From assembly GCA_027972325.1 (NCBI GenBank), contig JAPMOS010000397.1:1-21031 (forward strand): 21,031 nt of DNA, written 5' to 3'. The position numbers and the translations under genes were made by a program. This DNA is from Paratrimastix pyriformis (lineage: Eukaryota; Preaxostyla; Paratrimastigidae). Positions 1 through 8,676 of this stretch are shown in pieces (position 1 is the first letter of the stretch; each line of letters starts with the position of its first letter). A model generated the notes under the pieces. That model was given only the letters and a program-made list of their open reading frames with translations. It made no database searches and was not told the DNA's origin.

Positions 1-981
1 AGCCCCTCGCTTGTCCCTTCTTGAGCGGTGTGGTCAGAACCACCACGACATCATGATCTGCAGCTCGAACTTTCCGTTTTTCGAAACACCAAGAGCGCGG
101 TCATTCGGTACCTTCTGTCCCTCACGGAGCCAGCCCATTTTCATGTTAGCTGGGAGGTCCCGGCCAGCCACCATCCTCCAGATGGTGGCTCCGCAAACCC
201 GACCCATTCAACCCGGTAAAATAGATGTCCACTCACAAATGTGTCCTTTAAATAGTTAAAAGGAAATGACCTGGTGGCAGTGGTTCGCCAGATGCTACAT
301 CACCCGTTAAGCCAGATGGCTTGGGTGGAGAAAAGAACCAGATGATTCGCTGCTCTTGTGAGGAGAGCCGGATGGCTCGGGGACTTGATCGGAGCACAAG
401 TTTTTCATGGAGTCGAACCAAATGAGAGAGATAGCGTGTTCTACCAAAATGGAGCCTGAGAGCTTTCCCGCTTTTTCACTCGGTCTGCGCGTCGGGAATT
501 CCTGTCTCTTTTGGAGTGTTCCTTGGTTCATTCAGAACTGTGTGTTTTCTTTTTGGTGGCACTTGCAGGAGTTCTTTCTGTTGCTCCTGAACACAGTGAA
601 GGTGAATGTTTGCCGAACATCTGCTGGATGCCTCTCACGGAGCGCGTGTGACCCTGAAATTGTTCAAGGTATTTTTCAGCTCGCTCAAAAGCTGTCTGTC
701 TTTTCAAATACCCGAGCTTTGCGCTCATCTCATTCACCTATTTCTAGCGTCAGGCAGTTCCTGGCCACCAGGAGGTTTGATGTTTTGGGATGCCCACGCA
801 AATCTGGTTAGATCACCCTTCTTGACGTTTTAGTTGCCAGTCCGACTTTCGAGATGATCTCCATTCCCCACGGAGAGCTTCAAGCAACACGCCCCTCAGC
901 GAAGTGTTTCTGTTCGGCGATGCTTGCAAAACCAATTGGGACAGCTTGCGCCTCAACCGAGCCGTGAGCTTGCGCCTGTCC

Positions 982-1094
982 CGACGACCCATCTGGGTCA
1001 AGCTGCACCTGTCCCGACGACCCATCTGGGTCACGCGACGCCTCAACCGACGACCCATCTGGGTCGCTGCCTGCCCCGACGACCCATCTGGGTC
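982..1094. repeat. 33-bp tandem repeat with a palindromic core
   Basis: Four copies of CGACGACCCATCTGGGTC start at 982, 1015, 1048 and 1077, so the spacing is 33, 33 and 29 bases. Each carries the inverted repeat GACCCA-TC-TGGGTC, able to form a 6-bp hairpin or to bind a dimeric protein. The spacers are partly conserved (GCGCCTGTCC, GCACCTGTCC, CGCCTCAACC). Related imperfect palindromes lie further left: AGCCAGATGGCT near 310 and AGCCGGATGGCT near 366. On the minus strand the array reads as a TQMGRR peptide repeat, which I regard as incidental. Confidence 0.85.
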
Positions 1095-1674
1095 AAGCGA
1101 CGCCTGCGCTGGGTCAACCTGCGTTCCACCCTGGGCCTCTCGGACATCCAAATGGCTGTTCAGCCAGGGGTGGGTCAGCTCTTCCCAGACTCCACTCGGT
1201 CACACCTCGCCCCCTGCGCGACCAAGTCATGGATACGCAGGATGTTATCCCTGACTCTTTCCTCTTCCGGATGACGCAAAGGAGTGGGCAAAGGAACTTG
1301 CGAACCAGGCATATCTTCGCTTCCTGAAAGAGCAGCCTGCAAAGGCACTCAACTGGAGACTGCCGGGACGGAGCCTGAGAGTGGTTCGCGAAAGAATTGC
1401 GCGCGAAAGTCTCAGGGATGAGTCCTAGCGCCGTGCGTCCCATGTGGCGTACGGAGCTCGGCCGCATCCGAAGAAATGTATCAGGTTTGGAAGCCAAAGA
1501 ACGCGTGCAGAAAGCCTTTGAAAGGCTTGTGTGGATGCAAAGCGAGCGCACAAGCCTGCGCCAGCCCGTCCACCTCCTATTTCCAACCTTTCGGCCGCGG
1601 TCGAAAACTTGGCAATGCTTCCCCGCTCGAAGCGGACTCTTCTCCTTCCTCCATCGAGTGACCCGGTCAAAAGT

Positions 1675-1824
1675 GATTGACGACGACGACGAAGACGAAG
1701 ACGAGGCGGATGTCTCCAGATTAAGGAGATTGAGGAGGAGGATAACACCGACAAGGACGCCGAAGAGGAATACGAGGAAGCGGACGAGGAGGAGGCAGCA
1801 GAAGAATATCTGCGCAGGCTGTGA
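1675..1824 (+). other. Acidic-codon, purine-rich tract
   Basis: A run of GAC/GAG/GAA codons gives strongly acidic peptides in two neighbouring plus-strand frames: DDDDEDEDEADVS first, then KEIEEEDNTDKDAEEEYEEA, ending in EEYLRRL and a stop at about 1822. It may be part of a host exon or a decayed coding region, or only a low-complexity purine tract. No family can be named. Confidence 0.35.
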
Positions 1825-1962
1825 TCTTGCCGCGCTCTTCAAAAGGGTCACACACCCCTCTGTGAACTTCTTTGTGCCTGAACACAGAGCTGTGGATGCC
1901 CATTCTTTCATGGAGTTGATGTTGGTGTCTGTCCTCCTGCGTGCACATCGCACCAGATACGC

Positions 1963-2033
1963 AACATCGCACACTCGCACACAGATCTCACACACTCTCA
2001 CACAGATACGCACATCACACTCACACAGACACC
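1963..2033 (+). repeat. CA-rich simple repeat
   Basis: A degenerate (CA)n/(CACT)n stretch with repeated CACAC, CTCACAC and ACAGAT words. It is a typical eukaryotic microsatellite-like sequence and supports the view that this side is host chromosome. It lies about 200 bases before the AT-rich element begins. Confidence 0.75.
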
Positions 2034-2294
2034 GCGCCCAACGATGAACAGATCGGCCGCAACAACCGCGGGCCATCAAAAACAGACGCCCAAACTCACA
2101 TTCACATCTCTCGAGTCACCGGTCTGTCACCTGCACAGGCCCACCCACAGCAGCTACTCAAGCCGCGAAGGGCGACTGGCCTGAGTCAGTAATTTAAAGA
2201 TTTCTATTCGATCTTATTTTTCTCTTTGATAGTAGTTATAAAAGGAGAGTTCTGAGACAATCGATTTTCACACACAATTTTTTACGCTTGCGTT

Positions 2295-2560
2295 GTTATT
2301 TGAGGCAAAATCGATTTCTTCAGAACAAAATCTTTTCTCATTATTTTTATTGAAAAGGAGCATTTTATTTTATCAGCTTTGAATGATTTAAGCATTAATT
2401 TTCTCGAGCTACAAACGTTATTTGAGGCAAAATCGAATTCTTCAGAGCAAAATCTTTTTCTCAATGTTTTTAAGTAAAACGAGCATTTTATTTTAATCAG
2501 CTTTGAATGATTTAAGCATCAATTCATTCGAGCTACAAACGAAATTAGAGGCAAAAGCGA
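2295..2560 (+). repeat. Tandem ~122-bp units inside repeat copy A
   Basis: Two adjacent units start at GTTATTTGAGGC (2295 and 2417), followed by a partial third from about 2541 (AAATTAGAGGC). Each unit contains TCTTCAGA(A/G)CAAAATCTTT, GAGCATTTTATTTTA, GATTTAAGCAT and CGAGCTACAAAC in the same order. Copy B has the same arrangement. Such iterated AT-rich units between divergent genes could be promoter or origin elements; this role is inference. Confidence 0.85.
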
Positions 2561-2741
2561 ATTCTCCATGCATTTTCAATTTTTTCCATTTTTTGTCCCA
2601 GAAATTATTTTGCCATTTTGTCAAATCAAACAATTCAATCATCTTAAGCATCAAACGAAAGAGAATTCAATCAGAAACAGCTTATCTCTTCATTCAAAAT
2701 AAAATTGTGACAAAAGTGCTTTTCAAAAGTGATCATTAAAT

Positions 2742-2771
2742 AATGCATCAATCTTAAGTAAATGATGCATT
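2742..2771. other. Hairpin-forming inverted repeat, copy A
   Basis: AATGCATCA (2742-2750) and TGATGCATT (2763-2771) form a perfect 9-bp stem with a 12-base loop ATCTTAAGTAAA. The same sequence is kept exactly in copy B at 7045-7074. Its place between divergent genes suggests a binding or transcription-control site, but nothing direct shows the role. Confidence 0.6.
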
Positions 2772-3089
2772 CTTTTTGATTGAATCAGCTCAAATAATTG
2801 ATTCTAAGAAAATGGAAAAGTATGACAAAATGATAAAACAATATGAAATTTGATTTCAGCACCGAGCCCTTTAAAGCGAAAATTTACTCAGCTTTGACAT
2901 GAATTGAAAGAGAAATCAATCAGATTTACCTTCTATTTCAAAGAGATAAAAACAGCGTTTCATCATTTGAGCTCTGAGTGTTTTAAGATGATAATTCAAT
3001 GAGCAACTGATGATATAATGAGGAATATCTCATCAGAATGCGCACTCATTATAATCACTGAATCAGTAAAGGTATTTTAAGAAAATTAT

Positions 3090-3108
3090 TATCTATAGTT
3101 AGTATATA
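3090..3108 (+). promoter_or_regulatory. Promoter-like motif before the DUF5871-like gene
   Basis: TATCTATAGTTAGTATATA lies 10 bases before the ATG at 3119. The identical 18-base core occurs before the small gene at 7409, although the 60 to 70 bases just upstream of each differ. A related sequence precedes the GIY-YIG gene. The position just before start codons suggests a viral promoter. Confidence 0.6.
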
Positions 3109-3118
3109 ATAACCACTA

Positions 3119-3785
3119 ATGTCAAGCAAGCAATCTGTTGAGTCTGATATGCCAGTTGTGATCATTCCGAACGATTTCACAGTTAAGAAGCTGTCAATTG
3201 AAGCCTTATCTGAATCGTCCAGGAAGCAAGAGAAGGCAATGAAGATGTGTCACATTGAACATAATGGTAGTAACCTATTAGTTCAGACGCCACAAATCGA
3301 CTTAGGCCTTATGGAGTGAACTTTTACGAGAACACTAAAACCATCAGGTTACCAGTTGAGAATGTAGGCGATGACTTTAAGAAGATGATAGACAAGCTCG
3401 AGAAGTACTGTCAAAACAATGTGGAAAGCATTGTGAATGGTACTTTCGAAGAAGGCAAACCAGATGAATTTCAATACAAATCATTTGCCAAGACGAGTGA
3501 TAATGACAAGTTTCCGAGCTACTATAAAGTAGCAGTTGGATATGCAGATACACTGTATCCGAGTGTCTTCCGAAAAGGTGAAGATGGTGAGGTAAAACAG
3601 GACACAACAATACAAACAAACGAGGATTTACGGAAAGCCGTCAATCCAGGAGCACAGTTAAAATGATAGTCCAACTTAAAGTATGGGTTGATGATAAGCA
3701 GCATTATGGAATCTCAGCCTCATGCAAACAGCTACTTATAGTGAAAGAAGGAAGAAGAAAAGTCTTTTTGCTTAAATATTGGTAG
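3119..3785 (+). pseudogene. DUF5871-like protein of giant-virus type, broken
   Basis: About 220 codons. The order of features matches the DUF5871 family as I remember it from nucleocytoplasmic large DNA viruses: an N-terminal strand (FTVKKLSIE), a short segment ending LLVQTPQIDL, a middle part with YYKVAVGYADTLYPSVFRK, and a C-terminal strand pair with VWVDDKQHYGISASCKQLLI. The family is often assumed to bind single-stranded DNA or act early; that role is not shown here. It is read from a promoter-like motif just upstream, and its end overlaps the end of the convergent fibre gene by about 14 bases. It is broken, with about two breaks. Family assignment is from motif memory without a search. 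It could instead be another beta-rich early protein. Confidence 0.5.
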
Positions 3786-6566
3786 CTTGTCGTACATTGT
3801 TTATCTTCCATGTAGCCTTCAGTGTTGAGTCATCAGCGAGATAGAATGCCATTTTACCATTATCAATTGAAGAAGGTTGAGTAGTTTCGAACGTAACAGA
3901 AATCATCTGTCTGATTTCCGCTACAGCAGTTTTAAGTGTTTCTATTTGAGCTTTTAATGACATGTTTTCATCAGTGAGTGAATCACAATGTGCCTTTAGT
4001 TTTTCATCTCATTGAGCATCATGAAAGGCAAACGATCTTGTCGAATACCTTCAACAGCGCCATCCTTGTAATATACTAAATCAGGACATACATCAACACA
4101 TTCTTCAGCTATTAGACCATAGCATTTGACCTTTTTCTCATCAGCCTTGTAATTGAAATTGACGGGACGTAACTTATATAAATATGACGTATCAGCCATA
4201 TCCATTACGTTCTCCTTGTATCGAATTGAGGATGTAGGAACATGTATTTTTCCAGTAGTATCGATGTACATTTGCAGAGAATCACCAGTTGATTGAGCAG
4301 TAGCTAATATGACAGGTGAAGTCACACGAGTCTTACCAAAGTTAATCACATTAGCCCTCCAACATTAAAACAACTCCAAAGTTAGCGTTATTTGCATTAA
4401 AGTATGAACTTGTAGTATCACCAGAAATGTTAATAAGATTATTATTCGATGAGATATTAGTGGAAGAGCCACTATTAGCAGCGAGAGACTGAGCAGAAGT
4501 GGAAGTTACAGTAGTTGCGGTGATATTACCATTTGCATCACTATATAGATATCCGAGGTGTTGTTAGGTAGTTTTAAGCCACCATTCAGTGTTGCCATGC
4601 CACGTAGCCAAAGATTACCACTGTTTGCATTGCATGAGAGGTTCATGACATTGTCACTATTTTCGAATATCATACCGCAGTTAGCATTGTTATATGCACG
4701 AAGTCGAAGTGCTTGACCAGAGAAATCATTTCCAACGCATGCAGTTGAATTGTCAAATGAAGTGGTTGCAGACATGTAAGCGCCCCAGGCGTTATCAACA
4801 GTTCCATTGAAACCAATTCTAAGCCCGAGATTTGCGGAAGAAGCAGGTGAACTGATTTTAGGGCTTGCCAAATTTCCACCAGCCGTCAGCAGTCCACGAG
4901 TCCAGAAAGTACCAGTGTTAGCATTTGCAGAGAAGTTGCATACATTGTTTGAGTTTTCGAAGATTATTCCAGTTGAAGAACTGTCATAGACACGGAATCG
5001 AATTGCATTGTTCATATCAAAGCCGGCGCATGCAGAACCAGTACCAGAGAAGTCAGCATTTGCACCAGAGCTTGCTTGATAAATGCCCCAGTTTGTGTTA
5101 CCATAAGGATACATTGATATTTTGAGAGAGCCAGTGTTTGAGCCAATAAATGGACATTCAAATGGAAATGCAGTCTTAACTTTATTGGAATATATAGAAA
5201 GCATGTCAGTTGCGCCAATAGTGAATGTATGATTTGGAGAAGTGTCATTAGCATTGTAATCACTATTGTATTTTATGTTGCCTTTTGACTTAATAGTGAA
5301 GGTAGTGTTATCAGCATTTTCGAATGTGGTGTCAGTGGAATTTACTGTGAAGTTACCTATTTTGAGAGAAGTATTAAGAGGAATTATGTTGTCAACAGCT
5401 ATTGGATTGTTTATGATTAAGTTGCCACCAGTAGTTGTTATTGAATTAGCCGTTACAGCGAGTGGAAAAGCACCAGTTACAACATATCCAGATGAGTCAG
5501 TTCCGAGGATTGGAGCATCTGTTATTGTAGTCTTTAGAGTTCCAGTGCATAGAACAGCACCAGAAGTGATAGAATTGCATGAGATAGCAGCAGGAACACT
5601 CAATGTTGCACCAGTAGGAGCCACTTTATCAGCTACCACAGTAGCACAGTATATTTTGCTATTAGCATCACGTTGCACAATTGTTGAAGGCGCATTAGGA
5701 ATAGATAAAGAGGCTATTTTTGCATCAGTCACAGCTCCATCAACGATATCAGTCGATATGATTTTAGATACAGCCAATTCACCAGTTGCAGTGGAATGAA
5801 CTATATTAGCAGAAGCCATTGTAGGAATGATAATTTTTCCAGCATCATTCACTTGGAACAATGTAGAGGCGCCATTGTTTGTAGTTACAGTGAAGTTTTT
5901 GCCCGTTTCATTATTGTCATTATCAATATCAATGTTTACATTACCATTTGATTGAATGTCTAAGTTTCCAGAAGTCACTGATTTGACAGAGTTTGCTAAT
6001 ACAGTGTTTGCAGAGAGATTGTTTACTTTAGTGTCACCACTTGCATTTCTAAGAACAATAGTGGAGGCAGAACTTGCATCAGTAGCAGTTGTAGCAGAGT
6101 TAGCTATTTTTCCAGCGGTGCTAATAGTGTTAAGTTTAGAATCATTAATTGTGCCATCAGTAATATCTGAATTGATCAAAGTTGATGATGACATCTTTCC
6201 AGAGGCGTCACAATGAACCAATCCAGCGGTGGTAAAAGAGGTGATTTGTGCATTAGTTGCGGTGATTTTTCCAGAAGCCAGAAGTACATTATTAACTGAA
6301 GTGCCATTACCGGCAGACATTTCTGTGATGGTATTGTATTTAGCAGTGGTTGATTCATTTGCAGTTGAATTCTTCCAGCATTGTGTGGAAGCGTCATAAA
6401 GTAGTGTTTGTTTATCGACAAGTCCAGTTGACACATCCACATTAGACAGTTGTCCAATTGACATGTCAGGAATAGGAGCAGAAGGCAAAATGACATCACT
6501 ATTGAATTTGACGAGTCCATTAGTAGTTATAAAAGGAGAGTTCTGAGACAAGCGATTTTCACACAC
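3772..6566 (-). pseudogene. Long fibre protein with S74 intramolecular chaperone, broken
   Basis: A gene of about 930 codons for a repetitive, Ser/Thr/Asn/Ala/Gly-rich fibre. Recurring phrases such as SGKITATNAQI, STDIVDGAVTDAKI and DITDGTINDSKL are typical of beta-structured trimeric fibres. The end carries a peptidase S74 (endosialidase-type) chaperone domain: SIRYKENV, then YLYKLRPVNFNYK, then YGLIAEECVDVCPDLVYY, followed by a coiled-coil tail (MSLKAQIETLKTAVAEI). In the family this domain trimerises the fibre and cuts itself off, with the Ser of the S-x-R-x-K motif at the cleavage site. A role as host-attachment fibre is inferred. The open frame reaches 6566 only with a GTG; the first in-frame ATG is near residue 35, so the true start is uncertain. 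It is broken, with about three breaks. Its 5' end lies inside repeat copy B. Confidence 0.85.
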
Positions 6567-6585
6567 AATTTTTCACGCTTGCGTT

Positions 6586-6860
6586 GTTATTTGAGGCAAA
6601 AATCGATTTCTTCAGAACAAAATCTTTTTTTCTCATTATTTTTTATCGAAAAGGAGCATTTTATTTTATCAGCTTTGAATGATTTAAGCATTAATTTTCT
6701 CGAGCTACAAACGTTATTTGAGGCAAAAATCGATTTCTTCAGAGCAAAATCTTTTTTCTCAATGTTTTTTAAGTAAAACGAGCATTTTATTTTAATCAGC
6801 TTTGACTGATTTAAGCATCAATTCATTCGAGCTACAAACGAAATTAGAGGCAAAAAGCGA
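6586..6860 (+). repeat. Tandem ~127-bp units inside repeat copy B
   Basis: Units start at 6586 and 6713 (GTTATTTGAGGC), with a partial third at about 6840. They have the same word order as the units in copy A but are slightly longer because of longer A and T runs. Confidence 0.85.
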
Positions 6861-7044
6861 ATTCTCCATGCATTTTCAATTTTTTTTCCATTTTTTGTCC
6901 CAGAAATTATTTTGCCATTTTTGTCAAATCAAACAATTCAATCATCTTAAGCATCAAACGAAAGAGAATTCAATCAGAAACAGCTTATCTCTTCATTCAA
7001 AATAAAATTGTGACAAAAGTGCTTTTCAAAAGTGATCATTAAAT

Positions 7045-7074
7045 AATGCATCAATCTTAAGTAAATGATGCATT
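7045..7074. other. Hairpin-forming inverted repeat, copy B
   Basis: This is the same perfect 9-bp stem (AATGCATCA / TGATGCATT) and the same loop as in copy A. It lies within the divergent intergenic region between the fibre gene and the small rightward gene. Confidence 0.6.
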
Positions 7075-7385
7075 CTTTTTGATTGAATCAGCTCAAATAA
7101 TTGATTCTATGAAAATGGAAAACTATGACAAAATGATAAAACAATATGAAATTTGATTTCAGCACCGAGCCCTTTAAAGCGAAAATTTACTCAGCTTTGA
7201 CATGAATTGAAAGAGAAATCAATCAGATTTACCTTCTATTTCAAAGAGATAAAAACAGCGTTTCATCATTTGAGCTCTGAGTGTTTTAAGATGATAATTC
7301 AATGAGCAACTGGGGCTAACTCAATGAAATAGTGAACGAGTGATAGCAGTTGATTAACATGTAAAGGTATTTGAAGAAAAATAAT

Positions 7386-7404
7386 TATCTATAGTTAGTA
7401 TATA
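7386..7404 (+). promoter_or_regulatory. Promoter-like motif before the 56-residue gene
   Basis: TATCTATAGTTAGTATATA ends four bases before the ATG at 7409. It repeats the motif at 3090-3108, which likewise stands directly before a start codon. The flanking 60 to 70 bases upstream differ between the two sites, which argues for a kept functional site or separate recruitment. Confidence 0.6.
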
Positions 7405-7408
7405 GAGA

Positions 7409-7579
7409 ATGAATTGTGATAAGCATCCAGTTAAGATTGATAGGGCGCTATTTGAACTCCTACAGGAGTTGATTAAGCTTCATGGTGATGAATATTTCAC
7501 TGTTACAATAACTAAGAAGAAAGGAGATGAGAGTGACGATTCCACAACAATAGTGTATGAAAATGAATATTTCCATTAA
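7409..7579 (+). CDS. Small hypothetical protein, 56 residues
   Basis: It starts MNCDKHPVKIDRALFELLQE and ends IVYENEYFH before a TAA. It has a mixed helix (RALFELLQELIKLHG) followed by strand-like EYFTVTITKKK and an acidic Ser/Asp segment. No family is recognised. It looks whole. The start is chosen because the promoter-like motif lies immediately upstream. Its stop overlaps the stop of the convergent integrase gene by a few bases, a compact layout that supports a real gene. It lies behind repeat copy B in the same position that the DUF5871-like gene occupies behind copy A, so both may be expressed alike. Confidence 0.6.
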   Translation: MNCDKHPVKIDRALFELLQELIKLHGDEYFTVTITKKKGDESDDSTTIVYENEYFH

Positions 7580-8607
7580 CGGAGCTTCATATCATGCATT
7601 ATATTATCTGTGTCAATACCTTCTCGAGTCAGTCTTCGTTTGACGAGTCTTTTCTTCTTTGTGTCATCAATCTTCTTGACAGCTTTTTCAGTGCTCTCCT
7701 TCTCGATGATTTCACCAACCTTCTTCAACTCATATTGTTTGTAGTGTTTTTTCAACAGTTCTCCAGACTTCAGGTTCTTGAGAACATACTTTTACCATCG
7801 AATGAGTCAATGATATAGACAGCGAGAGAATACTTTACTTCATCACCTTTAGCGAATGCTTTGAGCTTTCGAACAGCACGAACATGGTCACCAATATTAT
7901 AAATACGTTCTATTTGAGTGACTGATTGTTTGTTTGTATCATGGTTGTTGAACACATTATAAGGTGTTGCTTTAATGGTTCTGTGGTAATCATTGTTGTA
8001 AGAAGATACCAAATCAGGAAGAACTTTAGTCCAATCGGAGTCACCAGAAGAGAGACGCCAACGTTGTAGTTTGAGAGCAATTGTACGATTGAATCGTTCA
8101 ACAATACTATTCTTATTGATTTCTTCAGGGTCACTGAAATGAGCCACAACATGATTATCAGTCATCCATTTGACATATTGTTTAGCTTGGAATTCATTGT
8201 CACAGTTGATGTTTTCAGGAGTACCTTTAAGTCATCATGGAAGATACTTTTAATTGCTTTGAGAACCTCAGTGGGCTTTCTTGTTTTAAGTGGACGACAG
8301 GCAGCATAACGAGAGTACACATCAATAACACAGAGGATGTTCTCGAATCCAGTTCTCGTCTTAAAACGATCATAGATGATGATATCCATCTGAACACATG
8401 CGAGAGCAGTATGAGCCACAATCGTGTTGAACTTTTGGGTTTTCTATCTTCTTTCATGATTTGATAATCAGGTGTCTTATTTAGCACGTTTTGGACAGCA
8501 TCTAAGGTGATTTTCTTGTCATCTTGTTTGAGTTTTCGATACAATTTAGGAGCAGAAACAAAGCCCGTTTTAGGATTGCTATAAGCATTTTGAATGGTCT
8601 TTTCCAT
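7576..8607 (-). pseudogene. Retroviral-type (rve) integrase of Polinton kind, broken
   Basis: About 340 codons, the usual size for Polinton integrases. An N-terminal helical region (SAPKLYRKLKQDDKKITLDA) leads into the DDE catalytic core. The first Asp is in VQMDIIIYDRF, followed by FENILCVIDVYSRYAA; the second Asp is in a CDNEFQ-like context; the catalytic Glu is in NSIVERFNRTIALKLQRW. YNNDYHRTIKATPYNVF follows, as is typical, and then an SH3-like C-terminal part (YNIGDHVRAVRKLKAFAKGD) and a Lys/Glu-rich tail. The protein would insert the element's DNA into the host chromosome. It is transcribed away from the polymerase gene, with about 70 bases between their starts. It is broken, with about three breaks. 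The family call is firm. Confidence 0.93.
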
Positions 8608-8676
8608 TAGTATAATGAAGTTATAAAATTAAAAGTGACTTAGAGAAACCTTAAATTTATAGATTAATAAAATATT

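Larger units (their letters stand above)
1..2229. other. Host flanking DNA, no recognisable gene
   Basis: This stretch is clearly GC-richer than everything to its right and has different texture: CpG-containing segments, short imperfect palindromes and simple repeats. Several open frames exist (for example 1114-2079 on the minus strand and 1397-2047 on the plus strand), but they overlap each other on opposite strands, are rich in R, S and C, and match no family I know, so I do not call them genes. A few short pieces look more protein-like: 1270-1428 (+), which reads DDAKEWAKELANQAYLRFLK and ends at a stop, and about 40-180 (-), with a run such as KMGWLREGQKVPNDRALGVS. They could be exon or old transposon scraps. 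I infer host chromosome next to the inserted element; the species is unknown. Confidence 0.6.
2230..3009 (+). repeat. Long direct repeat, copy A
   Basis: This 780-base AT-rich sequence recurs in the same orientation at 6521-7312. By eye I count about seven substitutions, plus homopolymer length differences that nearly all make this copy shorter. It begins TAGTAGTTATAAAAGGAGAG and ends GAGCAACTG. It contains an internal tandem repeat and a conserved hairpin, listed separately. Its first 45 bases or so match the 5' end of the fibre gene that abuts copy B, so the repeat is a promoter region plus the start of a fibre gene. At its left lies host-like DNA instead of a fibre gene. No gene is seen in it. 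Confidence 0.95.
6521..7312 (+). repeat. Long direct repeat, copy B
   Basis: A 792-base copy of the sequence at 2230-3009, same orientation, ending at GAGCAACTG. It separates the divergent fibre gene (leftward) and the 56-residue gene (rightward). The first 45 bases or so are coding sequence for the fibre N-terminus (reads NSPFITT on the minus strand). After the end of clear identity, a short block GGTATTT(T/G)AAGAAAA plus the promoter-like motif is again shared between the copies. The rest holds no gene. Confidence 0.95.

Noticed and set aside
1963-2033. The CA-rich tract as a CRISPR or satellite array
   Set aside because: There is no fixed repeat with unique spacers, only degenerate CA/CT dinucleotide sequence.
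1114-2079. A 321-residue open frame on the minus strand of the left flank
   Set aside because: It overlaps an equally open plus-strand frame, is made of Cys/Arg/Ser-rich low-complexity sequence over the CA-rich and acidic-codon tracts, and matches no family. Chance openness in GC-rich DNA explains it.
5266-5799. A 177-residue plus-strand open frame opposite the fibre gene
   Set aside because: It is the complement of the Ser/Thr/Ala-rich fibre repeats, where the minus strand clearly carries the S74 fibre. Hydrophobic, Val-rich translation of the antisense strand is expected there.
2230-7312. The two direct repeats as retrotransposon LTRs
   Set aside because: The DNA between them holds DUF5871-like and fibre genes on opposite strands and no gag, protease or reverse transcriptase. 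They lack TG...CA ends and a primer-binding site; one end lies inside the fibre coding region.
7576-8607. The integrase as part of an LTR retrotransposon or retrovirus
   Set aside because: No reverse transcriptase, RNase H or gag lies nearby, and the next gene is a protein-primed DNA polymerase. The Polinton arrangement explains it.
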